From: Arthrobacter sulfonylureivorans
GTDB taxonomy: Bacteria; Actinomycetota; Actinomycetes; Actinomycetales; Micrococcaceae
DNA length: 64,000 bases
Assembly: GCA_004000035.1 (NCBI GenBank)
Contig: RJAE01000004.1
Coordinates: forward strand, 244,886 to 308,885
Direction of reading: 5' to 3'
The notes below the pieces were generated by a model that had not been told where the DNA came from, made no database searches, and saw nothing but the letters and a program-made list of their open reading frames with translations. A program made the translations under genes and the position numbers. Below are positions 52,174 to 61,644 of the stretch, in pieces. Each line of letters starts with the position of its first letter. Positions within the stretch are counted from its first letter, which is position 1.

Positions 52174-53088
52174 ATGAATGCAGCAACACAACCTGTCATC
52201 GAGACCTTGGGTCTTGTTAAGGATTTCGGCAGGACACGGGCACTGGACGGCCTGAACCTGAGCGTCGCCGCTGGCGAAATCCACGGTTTTCTGGGCCCCA
52301 ACGGTGCGGGGAAATCCACCACCCTGAGGGTTCTTCTGGGGCTGATCCGCCCCACCGCCGGCACGGCACGGGTGTTCGGCCTGGATCCCTGGGCCGACCC
52401 GGTCGCCACGCACCGGGACATCGCCTACGTCCCGGGCGATGTGAGTCTGTGGCCGAACCTTTCCGGCGGGGAAGTCATCGATCTGCTCACCGGCCTGCGC
52501 GGCGGCGCCGACGGGAATCTGCGCCGGGAGCTCATCGAGGAGTTTGAGTTCGAGCCGCGGAAGAAGGCCCGGACCTACTCGAAAGGCAACCGGCAGAAAG
52601 TCGCCCTGATCGCCGCGTTCGCCCGCCCTGCCCGGTTGTATCTGCTGGATGAGCCCAGCGCCGGCCTGGACCCGGTGATGGACGCCGTGTTCCGCCGCCA
52701 CATCGAACGTGTCAGCAGGGGCGGGGCGACCGTTCTGCTCTCCAGCCACATTCTCAGCGAGGTCGAACAGCTCTGTGACCGAATCACTATCATTCGGTCC
52801 GGTGCCGCGGTCGAGACCGGAACCCTGAGTGAACTCCGGCACCTGAAACGCACGCATTTCCGGGTCACCGGGCTGGCCGAGCCGGCACGTCTGGCGGCGC
52901 TGCCCGGCATGCACGGAATCAGCATTGACGGCGCCGCTGCCGAGTTCGACGCCGACGCCGCGGATCTCGGTGCTGTCCTGGCCGGCATCGCCGAGTCAGG
53001 GATCAGCGGACTCAGCGTCGCACCGCCTTCGCTGGAGTCTTTGTTCCTGCGCCACTACAGTGACGGCAACGGCCGGAAGGTGCTGTGA
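52174..53088 (+). CDS. ABC exporter ATP-binding protein
   Basis: ATPase of 304 residues. Walker A GPNGAGKST, a signature motif in the unusual form YSKGNRQKVAL (instead of LSGGQ), Walker B LYLLDEPSAGLDP, and SSHILSEVEQLCDRI with the switch His. The C-terminal 80 residues resemble the extra domain of drug/antibiotic-type exporters. ATG 52174 has TGAGGAG somewhat far upstream. Its stop overlaps the permease start (TGATG), giving a two-gene exporter of unknown substrate. Confidence 0.9.
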   Translation: MNAATQPVIETLGLVKDFGRTRALDGLNLSVAAGEIHGFLGPNGAGKSTTLRVLLGLIRPTAGTARVFGLDPWADPVATHRDIAYVPGDVSLWPNLSGGEVIDLLTGLRGGADGNLRRELIEEFEFEPRKKARTYSKGNRQKVALIAAFARPARLYLLDEPSAGLDPVMDAVFRRHIERVSRGGATVLLSSHILSEVEQLCDRITIIRSGAAVETGTLSELRHLKRTHFRVTGLAEPARLAALPGMHGISIDGAAAEFDADAADLGAVLAGIAESGISGLSVAPPSLESLFLRHYSDGNGRKVL

Positions 53089-54707
53089 TGCACGGCGTGC
53101 TGCGGCTGGCATTGTTCCAGACCCGCAGGGACCGGGTGACGCTGCCGGTCTGGATCCTCAGTATCACGCTGCTCGGCTTTGCGACCTCCAGTGCGGTTGT
53201 CACGCAATTTGGTGACGAGCCCTCGCAGGCAGCGATCCTGACCCTGGCAGCATCGAACCCGGCGTTTCTTTTCCTCCGCGGACTGCCCGACGGCACCGGC
53301 GTCGGGGCGGTCGTATTCTTCCAGGGCTATGCGTTCACGGCCGTCCTCGCGGGACTGATGAGCACTTTCCTGGTGGTGCGGCACACCCGCACCGATGAGG
53401 AGCTCGGACGGGCTGAACTCCTCGGCTCGGTCCCGCTTCCGCGGGCGGCATCACTGGCCGCGACGCTTCTCCTGGGCGCGGCGGCGAATCTGCTCCTGGC
53501 CGTGTTTGTTGCCGCCGGTTTCGTCGCGGCCGGGCTGGAACTTCCCGGTGCCGCGGGGGCCGGTGCCGCTGTCGGTGCTGTCGGTGTCTTCTTTGTGGGT
53601 CTCGCCGCGGTCATCGCCCAGGTCCTGCCCTCGGGCAGGAGCGCGAACGGCGCCGCCGCAGGCCTGGTGGGGGCTGCGTATCTGCTCCGGGGTGTCGGGG
53701 ACGCGCTGGGGACCCCGGCGGCGGACCTGCTTCACGTGAGCAGCGCCTGGCCCTCGGTCCTGTCCCCCATCGGCTGGGGCCAGCGGGTACGGCCGTTCAC
53801 CGGTTCGGACCTGTCCGCGCTGCTGGTCCTTCTCGCTGCCGCGCTGGTCTTGGCAACTGCTGCAGTGCTGATCCGGCAACGGCGGGATGTGGGCGCCAGC
53901 ATTTTGCCCCAGCGCGACGGCAGGGAGCGCGCCGGAGCCGGGGGTACCTCGTTCGTGGGCCTGGCCTGGCGCCTGCAACGCTCCACCCTGGCCGGATGGT
54001 CAGTCGGGGCCGCGGTGTTGGGTGCCGTGGCCGGCGCTCTTGGCCCTCTGGTCTCCGAGACGATCTCCAGTGTGGCGCCCCTGCGGGACCTGATTTCCCG
54101 GCTCATGCCGGGCGGGCAGACCGGACTCATTGACGTGTTTGTCACGGCCCTGCTCGGCGTAGCCGGGGTGTTCGCGGCGGCTGCAGGCATTCAGGCGGTG
54201 CTGCGGATGCGCGCGGAAGAGATTGAGGGCAGGGCCGAACTGCTCCTCGCCGCTCCGCTATCCCGGGGCCGGTGGCTCGGAGCGAACCTGTTCGTCGCGG
54301 CTCTTTCGGCGGTCGTTGTTTCAGGAACGGCTGGCGTCTCTGCCGCCATCGGCCTGGGACTCTCGGGCACCGCCAACGGACCCGCAGGGTCTGTGGTGCC
54401 GGCAGCGCTGGCGCACGTTCCCGCTGCCTTCGTGTTCCTGGCGGCGGCCTCCGTGGTCTTCGCGTTCGCACCGCGGCTTAGTGTTCTGCTCGGTTGGGGG
54501 ATGCTTGCGGCCGGACTTGTTCTGGGCGAATTCGGGGAGCTCTTCGGGCTGCCGGTATGGCTACAGGACGTGAGCCCGTTCCGGCACTCCTCGGCCATGC
54601 CCGTGGAGCCCTTCGATCCGGCCGGGGCGCTGGGCTTGGCCGTCATCGCTGCCGCGTTGGCGGCCCTGGCCACGTACGTGATCCAGCGGCGGGACCTGAC
54701 CGCGTGA
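53088..54707 (+). CDS. ABC exporter permease, large (about 12 membrane helices)
   Basis: Protein of 539 residues formed of two similar halves of about six hydrophobic helices each, e.g. LPVWILSITLLGFATSSAVV and AGAGAAVGAVGVFFVGLAAV in the first half, and LAGWSVGAAVLGAVAGALGP in the second. This matches the single-chain permeases of actinobacterial antibiotic or polyketide exporters (TipA/EfrA-like). Conserved loop ELGRAELLGSVPLPR occurs in half one and EIEGRAELLLAAPLSRGR in half two, indicating an internal duplication. The substrate is unknown. Confidence 0.85.
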   Translation: MHGVLRLALFQTRRDRVTLPVWILSITLLGFATSSAVVTQFGDEPSQAAILTLAASNPAFLFLRGLPDGTGVGAVVFFQGYAFTAVLAGLMSTFLVVRHTRTDEELGRAELLGSVPLPRAASLAATLLLGAAANLLLAVFVAAGFVAAGLELPGAAGAGAAVGAVGVFFVGLAAVIAQVLPSGRSANGAAAGLVGAAYLLRGVGDALGTPAADLLHVSSAWPSVLSPIGWGQRVRPFTGSDLSALLVLLAAALVLATAAVLIRQRRDVGASILPQRDGRERAGAGGTSFVGLAWRLQRSTLAGWSVGAAVLGAVAGALGPLVSETISSVAPLRDLISRLMPGGQTGLIDVFVTALLGVAGVFAAAAGIQAVLRMRAEEIEGRAELLLAAPLSRGRWLGANLFVAALSAVVVSGTAGVSAAIGLGLSGTANGPAGSVVPAALAHVPAAFVFLAAASVVFAFAPRLSVLLGWGMLAAGLVLGEFGELFGLPVWLQDVSPFRHSSAMPVEPFDPAGALGLAVIAAALAALATYVIQRRDLTA

Positions 54708-54884
54708 AATTCATCGTGTGCGTGTTTTCCCACCGCCGGATGAAAGGGACCGGTTGCTTCAGTGGGCGCCACCGAGTTTGCCGCTAAGGCGTTAGCGCAT
54801 GAGGCTGCTGGCGTCGGCAGGCAGGAGAGGGAACGCGAAATAAGGATGGCACCGCAGTCGCGATTTACCACCCGGTGGCATCGC

Positions 54885-55509
54885 CACTTGGGCGCGCGTC
54901 CACGCCTCAGGCATCCACGCCACCGTCGCCGGCGTGCTCCTGGGATTCGCCGTCCCGGTCATCCGGTCACAGATCAGCAGCGGGCCCGACGCCGGCCCGG
55001 GCCTGGCAGAAACCTTCGAGCACCGCTTCCGCCCCATCTCTGCCGGCCTCGCCGTGCCAATCTTCGCGTTCTTCCTCCGCGGGCGTCGCCGTCGGAGGCT
55101 GGGACGGCCTGACATCAGCGCTGACCGACCCGGTCGCCGTCGGCATCATCCTTGCCCTTGTCCTGGGCAAACCCCTCGGCCTCCACGGAACCACCTGGAT
55201 TCTCAAGAAGGCACCCCGGGCAAGACTGGACGACTCCCTTAAATGGATCGACATCTTCGGAGTCTCTGTCCTCGCGGGCATCGGATTCACCGTTCCCTGC
55301 TCGTGGCCGAACTAAGCTTTGGTCACGGAAACATCCATGACGACCATGCCAAAGTCGGCGTCCTCACCGCATCCCTCATAGCTGCACTGCTGGCCGCCGC
55401 GGTACTCAGCACCAGGAACCGGCAATATCGGCTGGCACAAGCCGAAGAAGAAATCGACTCCGACCACGACGGCATCCTCGACGTCTACCATCAGGACCAC
55501 AGGTCCTGA
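54885..55509 (+). pseudogene. NhaA Na+/H+ antiporter, 5'-truncated and frameshifted
   Basis: The C-terminal half of NhaA is spread over frames: [26 protein letters not shown], then [20 protein letters not shown] and [20 protein letters not shown] with [15 protein letters not shown], then [21 protein letters not shown] and [15 protein letters not shown]. Frame breaks lie near 55085 and 55300. The N-terminal helices with the sensor and first unwound helix are missing. The acidic tail [17 protein letters not shown] matches actinobacterial NhaA ends. Non-functional as antiporter. Confidence 0.8.
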
Positions 55510-55551
55510 CTCCAACGCAGCACGGTTTCCGTGGGTATGTCCGGACGGAGC

Positions 55552-56226
55552 TCAGGGTTGGAAGCGGTAGCCGATGCCGGATTCGGTCAGGAGGTGGCGG
55601 GGGTTACCGGGTTCGGGTTCGAGCTTTCGGCGGAGCTGGGCCATGTAGACCCGGAGATAGTTGGCTTCCTTCCCGTAGGCGGCCCCCCACACTTCGGACA
55701 GCAGCTGTTGCTGGGTGATGAGTTTACCGGGATTGCACACCAGAAGCTCAAGGATGTTCCATTCGGTGGGTGTCAGGCTCACATCCTTTCCGTCGCGGAG
55801 GACACGGTGCAAGGCCAGGTTTACGGTGAACGCGCCGGTGGTGATGACCGGCGTTTCGTCAGGTTCAAGGCTGCGGCGCAGCAGGGCGCGGAGGCGGGCG
55901 AGCAGCTCATCGAATCCGAACGGTTTGGTGATGTAGTCGTCCGCGCCGGCGTCCAGGGCTTGGACCTTGTCGTTGGAACCGTGCCGGGCGGAAAGGACAA
56001 GGATTGGCACGCTGCTCCACTTCCGCAGACGCGTGATGACTGTGGTTCCGTCGATGTCCGGCAGGCCGAGGTCGAGGATGACGACATTGACCGGGTGTTG
56101 GGCGGCTGAAACAAGTGCGGATTCACCGTCCGGTGCGGTGGAGACGGTATAGCCGTTTGCACGAAGAGTAATCCCCAGTGCGCTCCGGATGTGGGCGTCG
56201 TCGTCCACCACGAGTACGTTGTTCAT
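55552..56226 (-). CDS. kdpE: Potassium response regulator KdpE
   Basis: OmpR-family response regulator of 224 residues. Receiver: VLVVDDDAHIRSALG, phosphoacceptor in VVILDLGLPDIDG, switch Ser/Thr and Lys in VLSARHGSNDKVQALDAGADDYITKPF. DNA-binding winged helix: VSLTPTEWNILELLVCNPGKLITQQQLLSEVWG and YLRVYMAQLRRKLE. The ATG overlaps the kdpD stop by 4 nt. It activates kdpFABC under low potassium. Confidence 0.95.
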   Translation of the reverse strand: MNNVLVVDDDAHIRSALGITLRANGYTVSTAPDGESALVSAAQHPVNVVILDLGLPDIDGTTVITRLRKWSSVPILVLSARHGSNDKVQALDAGADDYITKPFGFDELLARLRALLRRSLEPDETPVITTGAFTVNLALHRVLRDGKDVSLTPTEWNILELLVCNPGKLITQQQLLSEVWGAAYGKEANYLRVYMAQLRRKLEPEPGNPRHLLTESGIGYRFQP

Positions 56227-58874
56227 GGTGTCTGCTTCCGGACGGGAAGGGGTGAGGTGTGCTGCCGTCGCAGCAGCGCGGTCTGTGCTCTTACCGGAGA
56301 CTGTGCACCGTCGTCGGTGAAGGCTACGCCGGTGGAGAGCGGCAGGCGGATCACCATCGTGAGCCCGCCGCCGGGTGTCTGTTCGGCGGTGAGTGTGCCG
56401 CCCATCGCTTCGGTGAAGCCTTTGGCCACGGCCAGGCCGAGTCCGACCCCAGTGGCCGCCGGGACGTCGTCGAGCCGTTGGAACGGTTGGAACATTTGCA
56501 CGACGCTTTCGGCGGGGACGCCCTGGCCGTGGTCGATGATGCGCAGTTCCCCTGCCGGCTGCCCTGCCAGTGTTGTGGTGCTGAGTCCGCCGGCGGCGCC
56601 GACCAAGACGATGTCAGAATCCGGGGCGTATTTGACAGCGTTTTCCACGATGTTGGCAATGACCCGTTCGAGCATTCCCGCGTCGGCATCCACTTCGGGC
56701 ATGTTGGGCGGCAGGTCGACCCGGACCCTGCCGGCCGAGATGCCGTGCAGGGCTGGCTGGATGACTTCGTACCAGCGGATGTCCCGGATCAGCGGGTTCA
56801 CCGAGTCCGAGCTAATCCGGGACATGTCAAGGAGGTTGCCCACCAAGGCGTCGAGCCGGTCCGAGCACTCATCGATGGTGGCGAGCAGTTCTTGTCCCTC
56901 TTCGGCGGTGTAGTGGATGTTGGGCTGTCTGAGGCCGCCGACTGCCAGTTTGATGCCGGCCAGCGGTGTGCGCAGGTCGTGGGAGACTGCACGGAGGATG
57001 GAGGTGCGCATGGTGTTGCTTTCGGCCAGGCGGAGGACTTCGCGGCGGCTCGCCGCGAGTTGGCGGCGTTCGAGCTGGGCTGCGAGTTGGACGCCGAACG
57101 CGCCGAGCAGGCGCCGGTCGGCGGCCGGCAGGACCCTGCCTGAGAGGACCAGGCGGGTCCTCGGATCCACCTCTTCGATGTTCTCGCCTTCGTCCGGCCC
57201 AGTGTCGGCGCTGTCCCCTGCGTGTGCGACGAGCCGCCAGCCGCTGTCAGCGCCGTCGGCAGCCGCGTTGCTCTCGGAGGCGCTGCCCGACCGGGTGAAG
57301 AGGGCCGCGCCGCGTACCTGGAACACGTCCAGCGCCTGCTCGAGCAACCCCTTGACCGTGTCCTCGGCCCTGAAGGCCCCGCGTGTCAGATCACCCAGGG
57401 TTGCGGCCTCCGCCCGCGCCCGGGCAGCTTCCTTCGAGCGGCGGGCCGAAACGTCCACAACAGCTGCCACGGCTGCGGAGACGCCGACGAACACCAGGAG
57501 TGCGAGGATGTTCTGCGGGTCGCTGATGGTAAGAGTCCCGACCGGCGGAGTGGAGAAGAAGTTCACCAGGAGGCTGCTCCAGAGCGCTCCGAGCAGTGCC
57601 GGCCACAGCCCGCCGACCAGTGCGACGGCAATCGATCCGGTGAGCTGGATCAGGACGGCCGTCGCAACATTCTGGTCCGGGTTCAAAGCCAGAAGCAGCT
57701 GCAGCAGCACCGGAAGGATGACTGCCATAGCGAAGCCGACGGACACCCGGACGCGTCCGAGGTCCCGTTCCCGTGGATGGTCGACGCCGCGCCCGCCGAG
57801 CGCATGGGAGACCATGTGCACATCGATGTCTCCGGAGTCCCTGACCACCCGGTTGCCGATCCCGCCGCCGCCGAACAGTCTGCTGAGGTTACTGTGGCGG
57901 GAGACACCGACGACGATCTGGGTGGCGTTGACGCTGCGGGCGAATGCCAGCAGGGCACTGGCCGGGTCTTCTCCGGCGACGGTGTGGTAGCTTCCGCCAA
58001 GGTCCCGGATCAGCTGCCGCTGGGCCTCGAGGGCCTGCGGGGACTCTGCGGCGACGCCGTCCGCGGCCCGCACATGGACAGCGAGCAGGTCCCCGCCGCT
58101 GACACGCTTGAGGATTCTGGCGGCCCGTCGGATCAGAGCCTCGCCTTCTGGTCCGCCGGTGAGGCCGATGACAATCCGTTCGCGGGCCGGCCAGCTGGCC
58201 TCGATCCCCTGCTCGGCACGGTATTTAGCCAGGCCCTCATCGACCCTGTCGGCGAGCCAGAGCAGGGCAAGCTCCCGCAGCGCGGTGAGGTTGCCGAGGC
58301 GGAAGTAGTTCGACAGGGCGGCGTCGATCTTCTCGGCGGCATAGATTTTTCCGTCACCGAGTCGTTGGCGGAGCAGCTCCGGGGAAATGTCCACCAGGTG
58401 GATCTGATCAGCCCGCCGGACAATGTCATCGGGCACGGTCTCGGCCTGCCGGACATCGGTGATGGCAGTGACGACGTCGCCGAGGGATTCCAGGTGCTGG
58501 ATGTTGACGGTGGACAGGACATTGATGCCTGCGTTGAGGAGTTCCTCTATGTCCTGCCAGCGCTTCGGATGACGGCTGCCGGGGATGTTGGAGTGCGCGT
58601 ATTCGTCCACGATCGCGGTGCCGGGTCGGCGCGCCAGGACGGCGTCCAGGTCCATCTCTTCGAACTCGGTGCCCCGGTACGGGAGTCGCCGGGGCGGGAT
58701 GACGTCGAGCCCGTCGAGCAGGGCGCGTGTGTCGGCGCGGCCGTGGTCCATCGCAAAGGCGACGACAACATCCTCGCCGCGTCCGGCCAGACGGTGGCCC
58801 TCCTCGAGCATGGCGTAGGTCTTGCCGACGCCTGGTGCCGCCCCTAGGAAGATCCGCAGCGTTGCCCGTGCCAT
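56223..58874 (-). CDS. kdpD: Potassium sensor histidine kinase KdpD
   Basis: Sensor kinase of 883 residues. The N-terminal KdpD domain begins LRIFLGAAPGVGKTYAMLEEGHRLAGRGEDVVVAFAMDHGR with a Walker A motif; a USP-like domain follows (IVIGLTGGPEGEALIRRAARI). Four transmembrane helices occupy residues 380-490 (FAMAVILPVLLQLLLAL and others). A GAF-like segment precedes the kinase core with RAVSHDLRTPLAGIK (phosphorylated His) and the ATP domain IIDHGQGVPAESVVQMFQPF and GVGLGLAVAKGF. It lies between kdpC and kdpE in one operon. Confidence 0.95.
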   Translation of the reverse strand: MARATLRIFLGAAPGVGKTYAMLEEGHRLAGRGEDVVVAFAMDHGRADTRALLDGLDVIPPRRLPYRGTEFEEMDLDAVLARRPGTAIVDEYAHSNIPGSRHPKRWQDIEELLNAGINVLSTVNIQHLESLGDVVTAITDVRQAETVPDDIVRRADQIHLVDISPELLRQRLGDGKIYAAEKIDAALSNYFRLGNLTALRELALLWLADRVDEGLAKYRAEQGIEASWPARERIVIGLTGGPEGEALIRRAARILKRVSGGDLLAVHVRAADGVAAESPQALEAQRQLIRDLGGSYHTVAGEDPASALLAFARSVNATQIVVGVSRHSNLSRLFGGGGIGNRVVRDSGDIDVHMVSHALGGRGVDHPRERDLGRVRVSVGFAMAVILPVLLQLLLALNPDQNVATAVLIQLTGSIAVALVGGLWPALLGALWSSLLVNFFSTPPVGTLTISDPQNILALLVFVGVSAAVAAVVDVSARRSKEAARARAEAATLGDLTRGAFRAEDTVKGLLEQALDVFQVRGAALFTRSGSASESNAAADGADSGWRLVAHAGDSADTGPDEGENIEEVDPRTRLVLSGRVLPAADRRLLGAFGVQLAAQLERRQLAASRREVLRLAESNTMRTSILRAVSHDLRTPLAGIKLAVGGLRQPNIHYTAEEGQELLATIDECSDRLDALVGNLLDMSRISSDSVNPLIRDIRWYEVIQPALHGISAGRVRVDLPPNMPEVDADAGMLERVIANIVENAVKYAPDSDIVLVGAAGGLSTTTLAGQPAGELRIIDHGQGVPAESVVQMFQPFQRLDDVPAATGVGLGLAVAKGFTEAMGGTLTAEQTPGGGLTMVIRLPLSTGVAFTDDGAQSPVRAQTALLRRQHTSPLPVRKQTP

Positions 58875-58886
58875 TAGGTCATTCTT

Positions 58887-59498
58887 TCACTTGGACTGCA
58901 CCGCGGAGGCCAGGTCCAAGTTCAGTTCGGTGACGTTCACGGACGGCTGTCCGAGGAACGCCTCCGGGCCTGAGCTGGTGCGCCGGTCGACCATGGCCTG
59001 GACCGCTTCGGGGCTAAGGCCGCTGGCGGCGGCGACCCTGGGCACCTGGATCCGGGCGTAGCCCGGGGAGATGTCCGGGTCCAGCCCGGATCCGCTGGCT
59101 GTCACGGCATCCGCGGGGACTTCGGCTTCGCTGATGCCTTCTGCCTCGGCAATGGCTGACCGGTTGGCGGTGACGGTGTCGATCAGCCTGGGATCGTTGG
59201 GGCCGAGGTTGCTGGGCGAGGAGGACGCCGGGTCCCACTTCACGGCCGAGGGTCGGGCGTGGAACCATTTCGGGTCCTGGATGCCGGTATCGTCGGCGGA
59301 GACCTGTGCCAGCAGTGCCGAAGCTGCCGGCCTGCCGTCTGGGCCTTTTAGAATGGAGCCGTTGGCCTGGTACGGGGCTATGGCCTGCCCGATGCCGAAG
59401 ATCGCCAGCGGATAGACCAGTCCGAGAACCACGGTGGCAAGAATGAGGAACCGCAGGGCCGCTCCGGCCTGGCGGAGGTAACCGGTGAGAGTTTTCAT
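58887..59498 (-). CDS. kdpC: Potassium-transporting ATPase subunit KdpC
   Basis: Subunit of 203 residues: one N-terminal membrane helix (RFLILATVVLGLVYPLAIFGIGQ) and a large outer domain with SGSGLDPDISPGYARIQVPRVAAASGLSPE, the conserved KdpC core motif. The C-terminus FLGQPSVNVTELNLDLA is typical. The start at 59498 (MKTLTGYLRQ) overlaps or nearly abuts kdpB. It stabilises the KdpFABC complex and raises K+ affinity. Confidence 0.93.
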   Translation of the reverse strand: MKTLTGYLRQAGAALRFLILATVVLGLVYPLAIFGIGQAIAPYQANGSILKGPDGRPAASALLAQVSADDTGIQDPKWFHARPSAVKWDPASSSPSNLGPNDPRLIDTVTANRSAIAEAEGISEAEVPADAVTASGSGLDPDISPGYARIQVPRVAAASGLSPEAVQAMVDRRTSSGPEAFLGQPSVNVTELNLDLASAVQSK

Positions 59499-59508
59499 GG
59501 GGAGGTTC

Positions 59509-61644
59509 CTAGCCAATGCCGGGGATGAGGGAAATGAGCACGTCGATGATCTTGATGCCGATGAACGGTGCGATGAGCCCGCCGAGCCCGAAGATCAGCA
59601 GGTTCCGGCCCAGCGCCTGGTTGGCGGACACGGCCCGGTACTTCACTCCGCGCAGGGCCAGCGGCACCAAGGCAATGATGATCAGGGCGTTGAAGATCAC
59701 CGCGGACAGGATGGCCGAGGACGGGGTAGCCAGGCCCATGATGTTCAGCAGCCCCAGCCCGGGGAAGGCGGCTGTGAACAGTGCCGGGACGATTGCGAAG
59801 TACTTGGCGACGTCGTTCGCGACCGAGAACGTGGTGAGCGCGCCGCGGGTGATGAGCAGCTGCTTGCCGATGCCCACGATGTTGATGAGCTTGGTGGGGT
59901 CGGAGTCGAGGTCCACCATGTTGGCCGCTTCCTTGGCCGCCGGGGTGCCGGAGTTCATCGCGACGCCGACGTCGGCGGCCGCCAGGGCGGGGGCGTCGTT
60001 GGTGCCGTCCCCTGTCATGGCCACGAGCCGTCCCTGAGCATGTTCCTTTTTGATGACGGCGAGTTTGTCTTCGGGGGTGGCTTCAGCGACGAAGTCATCG
60101 ACGCCGGCCTCGGCGGCGATCGCCTTCGCAGTGATGGGGTTGTCACCGGTGATCATCACCGTCCGGATGCCCATCTTTCGCAGTTCGGCGAACCGGGCGT
60201 GCATGCCGGGCTTGACGACGTCGGCCAGATGGACCGTTCCGAGGACCTCGGCGCGGTTGGACGCGCTGATCCGGGCGACCAGCAGGGGGGTGCCGCCCTC
60301 GGCGGAGATCTCCCGTACCCTGAAGTCCACCTCGGCCGGGGTCTGGCCGCCGGCCTCTTCAACGAACGCTGCTACCGCGGATGCGGCACCCTTGCGGATC
60401 TGCCTGCCGTCAACATCCAGCCCGCTCATCCGGGTGCTGGCGCTGAACTCGACCACCACAAACGCGCCTGAGGTCTTTCGGAGTGCGGCCAGATCAGGCC
60501 CGGTCACTCCCTTGTCCGCGGCGAGATCCACGATCGAGCGTCCCTCGGGGGTTTCATCGGCCAGGCTGCAGAGCCGGGCCGCTTCGATGAGTTCGGTCCG
60601 CTCCACGTTATTGGCGGGGAAGAAATTAACGGCACGCCGGTTGCCGTAGGTTATGGTGCCGGTCTTGTCCAGCAGCAGGGTGGTGATGTCCCCGGCGGTC
60701 TCCACGGCCCGGCCGGAGGTGGCCAGCACGTTGTGCTGGACCAGGCGGTCCATGCCGGCGATGCCGATCGCCGGAACCAGGGCCCCGATGGTGGTGGGGA
60801 TCAGGCACACCAGCAGCGCGACCAGCACGATCGGCGACGGCGTGGCACCGGCAAGGGATGCGAACGGTGCCAGGGACATGGTGACGATGAGGAACACGAT
60901 CGTCAGGGAGACCAGCAGCACGTGCAAGGCGATTTCGTTGGGGGTTTTCTGCCGCACGGCGCCCTCGACGAGCTTGATCATCCGGTCGATGAACGTCTGG
61001 CCCGTCTCGGCGGTGATGCGGACGGCGATACGGTCCGAGAGGACCCTGGTGCCGCCCGTGACGGAGGAGCGGTCGCCGCCGGATTCGCGGATGACCGGGG
61101 CCGATTCGCCGGTGATGGTCGATTCGTCAACACTGGCCAGACCCTCGATGATTTCACCGTCCGAGGGGATGACGTCCCCGGCCTCGCAGATCACCACATC
61201 GTTGAGCCGCAGCTCCGTGCCGGGGACGTCCCTGGTGCTGCCGTCGGGCAGCCGCAGCCTGGCGTGCACGCCTTTGCGGCTGGCCCGCAGGCTGTCGGCC
61301 TGGGCTTTGCCCCGGCCCTCGGCGATGGCTTCCGAGAGGGTGCCGAACAGGACGGTGAGCCACAGCCACGCCGTGACAGCGATGCCGAACACCGACGGCC
61401 GGACGGCGCTGATCAGAGTGGACAGGGCAGCCCCGACGAGCACGGTGAACATGACCGGGGAATGGATCATTTGCCGCGGTGCGAGCTTCCGGACCGCGAC
61501 CGGGAGTGCGGCCGCGACGGTGGTGAGCGTCAGCTTCGCCGGGGCCTTGGTGTGGTGTTTGTGCTCCCCGGGGGTGCCGAGGGGGTTGCCGTCGGCGTAG
61601 GTTTCGGCGGCGGCGGCGGTGGTGTCCGCCCGGGACGGGGTCAT
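59509..61644 (-). CDS. kdpB: Potassium-transporting P-type ATPase subunit KdpB
   Basis: Catalytic subunit of 711 residues. Actuator [24 protein letters not shown], phosphorylation site [18 protein letters not shown], nucleotide-binding and hinge [44 protein letters not shown]. The membrane Pro-Thr motif [15 protein letters not shown] and the ending LISLIPGIG match KdpB. An N-terminal extension ([20 protein letters not shown]) is rich in His. The ATG overlaps the kdpA stop by 4 nt. Confidence 0.95.
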   Translation of the reverse strand: MTPSRADTTAAAAETYADGNPLGTPGEHKHHTKAPAKLTLTTVAAALPVAVRKLAPRQMIHSPVMFTVLVGAALSTLISAVRPSVFGIAVTAWLWLTVLFGTLSEAIAEGRGKAQADSLRASRKGVHARLRLPDGSTRDVPGTELRLNDVVICEAGDVIPSDGEIIEGLASVDESTITGESAPVIRESGGDRSSVTGGTRVLSDRIAVRITAETGQTFIDRMIKLVEGAVRQKTPNEIALHVLLVSLTIVFLIVTMSLAPFASLAGATPSPIVLVALLVCLIPTTIGALVPAIGIAGMDRLVQHNVLATSGRAVETAGDITTLLLDKTGTITYGNRRAVNFFPANNVERTELIEAARLCSLADETPEGRSIVDLAADKGVTGPDLAALRKTSGAFVVVEFSASTRMSGLDVDGRQIRKGAASAVAAFVEEAGGQTPAEVDFRVREISAEGGTPLLVARISASNRAEVLGTVHLADVVKPGMHARFAELRKMGIRTVMITGDNPITAKAIAAEAGVDDFVAEATPEDKLAVIKKEHAQGRLVAMTGDGTNDAPALAAADVGVAMNSGTPAAKEAANMVDLDSDPTKLINIVGIGKQLLITRGALTTFSVANDVAKYFAIVPALFTAAFPGLGLLNIMGLATPSSAILSAVIFNALIIIALVPLALRGVKYRAVSANQALGRNLLIFGLGGLIAPFIGIKIIDVLISLIPGIG

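Noticed and set aside
57222-58847. 541-codon open frame on the plus strand opposite kdpD
   Set aside because: It is antisense to a gene with every KdpD motif; the translation is low-complexity in Gly, Asp and Val, as expected for the complement of GC-rich codons.
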